A stretch of 64,000 bases of DNA, taken from the NCBI RefSeq assembly GCF_019649055.1, contig NW_026570286.1, forward strand, positions 124,001 through 188,000, written 5' to 3'. Below the pieces are notes generated by a model. The model was not told the DNA's origin and made no database searches. It was given only the letters and a program-made list of their open reading frames with translations. Position 1 is the stretch's first letter. Each line of letters opens with the position of its first letter. A program made the position numbers and the translations under genes. Origin of the DNA: Paramacrobiotus metropolitanus (taxonomy: Eukaryota; Tardigrada; Eutardigrada; Parachela; Macrobiotidae). Shown piece after piece: positions 63,515 through 64,000 of this stretch.

Positions 63515-63907
63515 CTGAATGGGACAGCAGAAAACAAGGGACGGAAGCATGGCTGACATGGTCATCATCGTTAATGGACCGATGGTCAATTCTACAAAAT
63601 GGTGCACAAGTGACCCGCTGCGGAGAAATACAGGAGTATCGCGCAGAGGGTCAGTAAAGTTCTGCCAAAAAGCTTATTACTTACGTCTATACAAATCAAC
63701 AAATTCTAATATTTAGAAAAGGGGGCAGAATTCCTCCTAGACGTTATATTCATCGCTTAGCACAAATTGATTTCTAAAGGTTATGAGCGCTCATAAACCG
63801 GAAAATTCAGATAGTGCATATTATAAGAATCACTTCTTTGCTGGTGACCATAAAAGACCGGATTTATAACCCGGATTGTCTTAACGCAGCGGTAGTTGAG
63901 GTATCAT

Positions 63908-64000
63908 GGGCGATTCGCTAACCCGGAGCCATTGCTGGATCCGGGTTGCGCAACTTTGGATCCGTGTCCATTGTTCATCGCCGGGCAATTCACTAACCCG
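63908..64000. repeat. Start of a possible 75-bp repeat array
   Basis: GGGCGATTCGCTAACCCGG near 63908 and GGGCAATTCACTAACCCG at 63983-64000 are near-copies 75 bp apart. The second runs into the window edge, so the array length is unknown. Confidence 0.6.

Larger units (their letters stand above)
62343..64000. other. Repeat-rich end of the window
   Basis: No conserved exon is visible. The stretch holds one orphan open frame (63012-63383), a strong hairpin (63452-63498) and what may be the start of a repeat array at the right edge, listed separately. Confidence 0.5.

Overview
This window is nuclear DNA of a small animal. Genes are split by many short GT-AG introns (mostly about 50-900 bp) in AT-rich sequence. 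The gene content is metazoan: a SERCA-type calcium pump fragment, a potassium-channel beta subunit relative, receptor-type guanylate cyclase remnants, a gustatory-receptor-like membrane protein and a BTB/MATH protein. A compact ecdysozoan such as a tardigrade would fit, but I cannot name the species. I see no bacterial operon, CRISPR array or viral genome.

Layout. 1-9.5 kb: an orphan gene (-), a BTB-BACK-MATH gene (+), a TRMT2A-type tRNA methyltransferase (+) and a small acidic repeat protein (-). 10.7-14.5 kb: an omega-class glutathione transferase with an apparent signal-peptide exon (-) and the cytosolic iron-sulfur assembly factor CIAO2B (+). 14.5-22.6 kb: a gene-poor stretch that probably holds the promoter and early exons of the next gene. 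22.6-27.6 kb: a Kv-beta/aldo-keto-reductase-like gene (+) that has lost key catalytic residues. 28.9-32.7 kb: a CUE/DUF1771/SMR protein of N4BP2 type (-). 33.8-38.0 kb: a large RS-rich, acidic, polyglutamine nuclear protein (+). 40.2-40.7 kb: a cluster of strong hairpins in otherwise empty DNA. 41.1-45.8 kb: a CENP-B/pogo-type DNA-binding gene (-) divergent from RPF2 (+). 46.7-51.5 kb: DMAC2L/ATP5S (+) and an unrecognised multi-exon gene (-). 52.6-57.7 kb: alpha-methylacyl-CoA racemase (-), carrying a near-perfect foldback element in an intron, then the gustatory-receptor-like gene (+). 58.9-62.4 kb: a block of broken gene copies. It holds a SERCA segment missing its N-terminal exons and C-terminal membrane half, with changed catalytic motifs, and a guanylate cyclase fragment with a stop and a frame break. 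The right end is repeat-like.

Most intact genes are unrelated housekeeping genes (tRNA modification, Fe-S assembly, 60S biogenesis, mitochondrial ATP synthase, branched-lipid metabolism), arranged in convergent or divergent pairs with no shared pathway. The most unusual material is the degenerate SERCA/cyclase block, the Kv-beta pseudoenzyme with a large loop insertion, the secreted-looking GST and the hairpin cluster. All gene models were built by reading splice sites and protein similarity by eye. Exon edges are reliable to a few bases where homology is strong and less so in the orphan genes.
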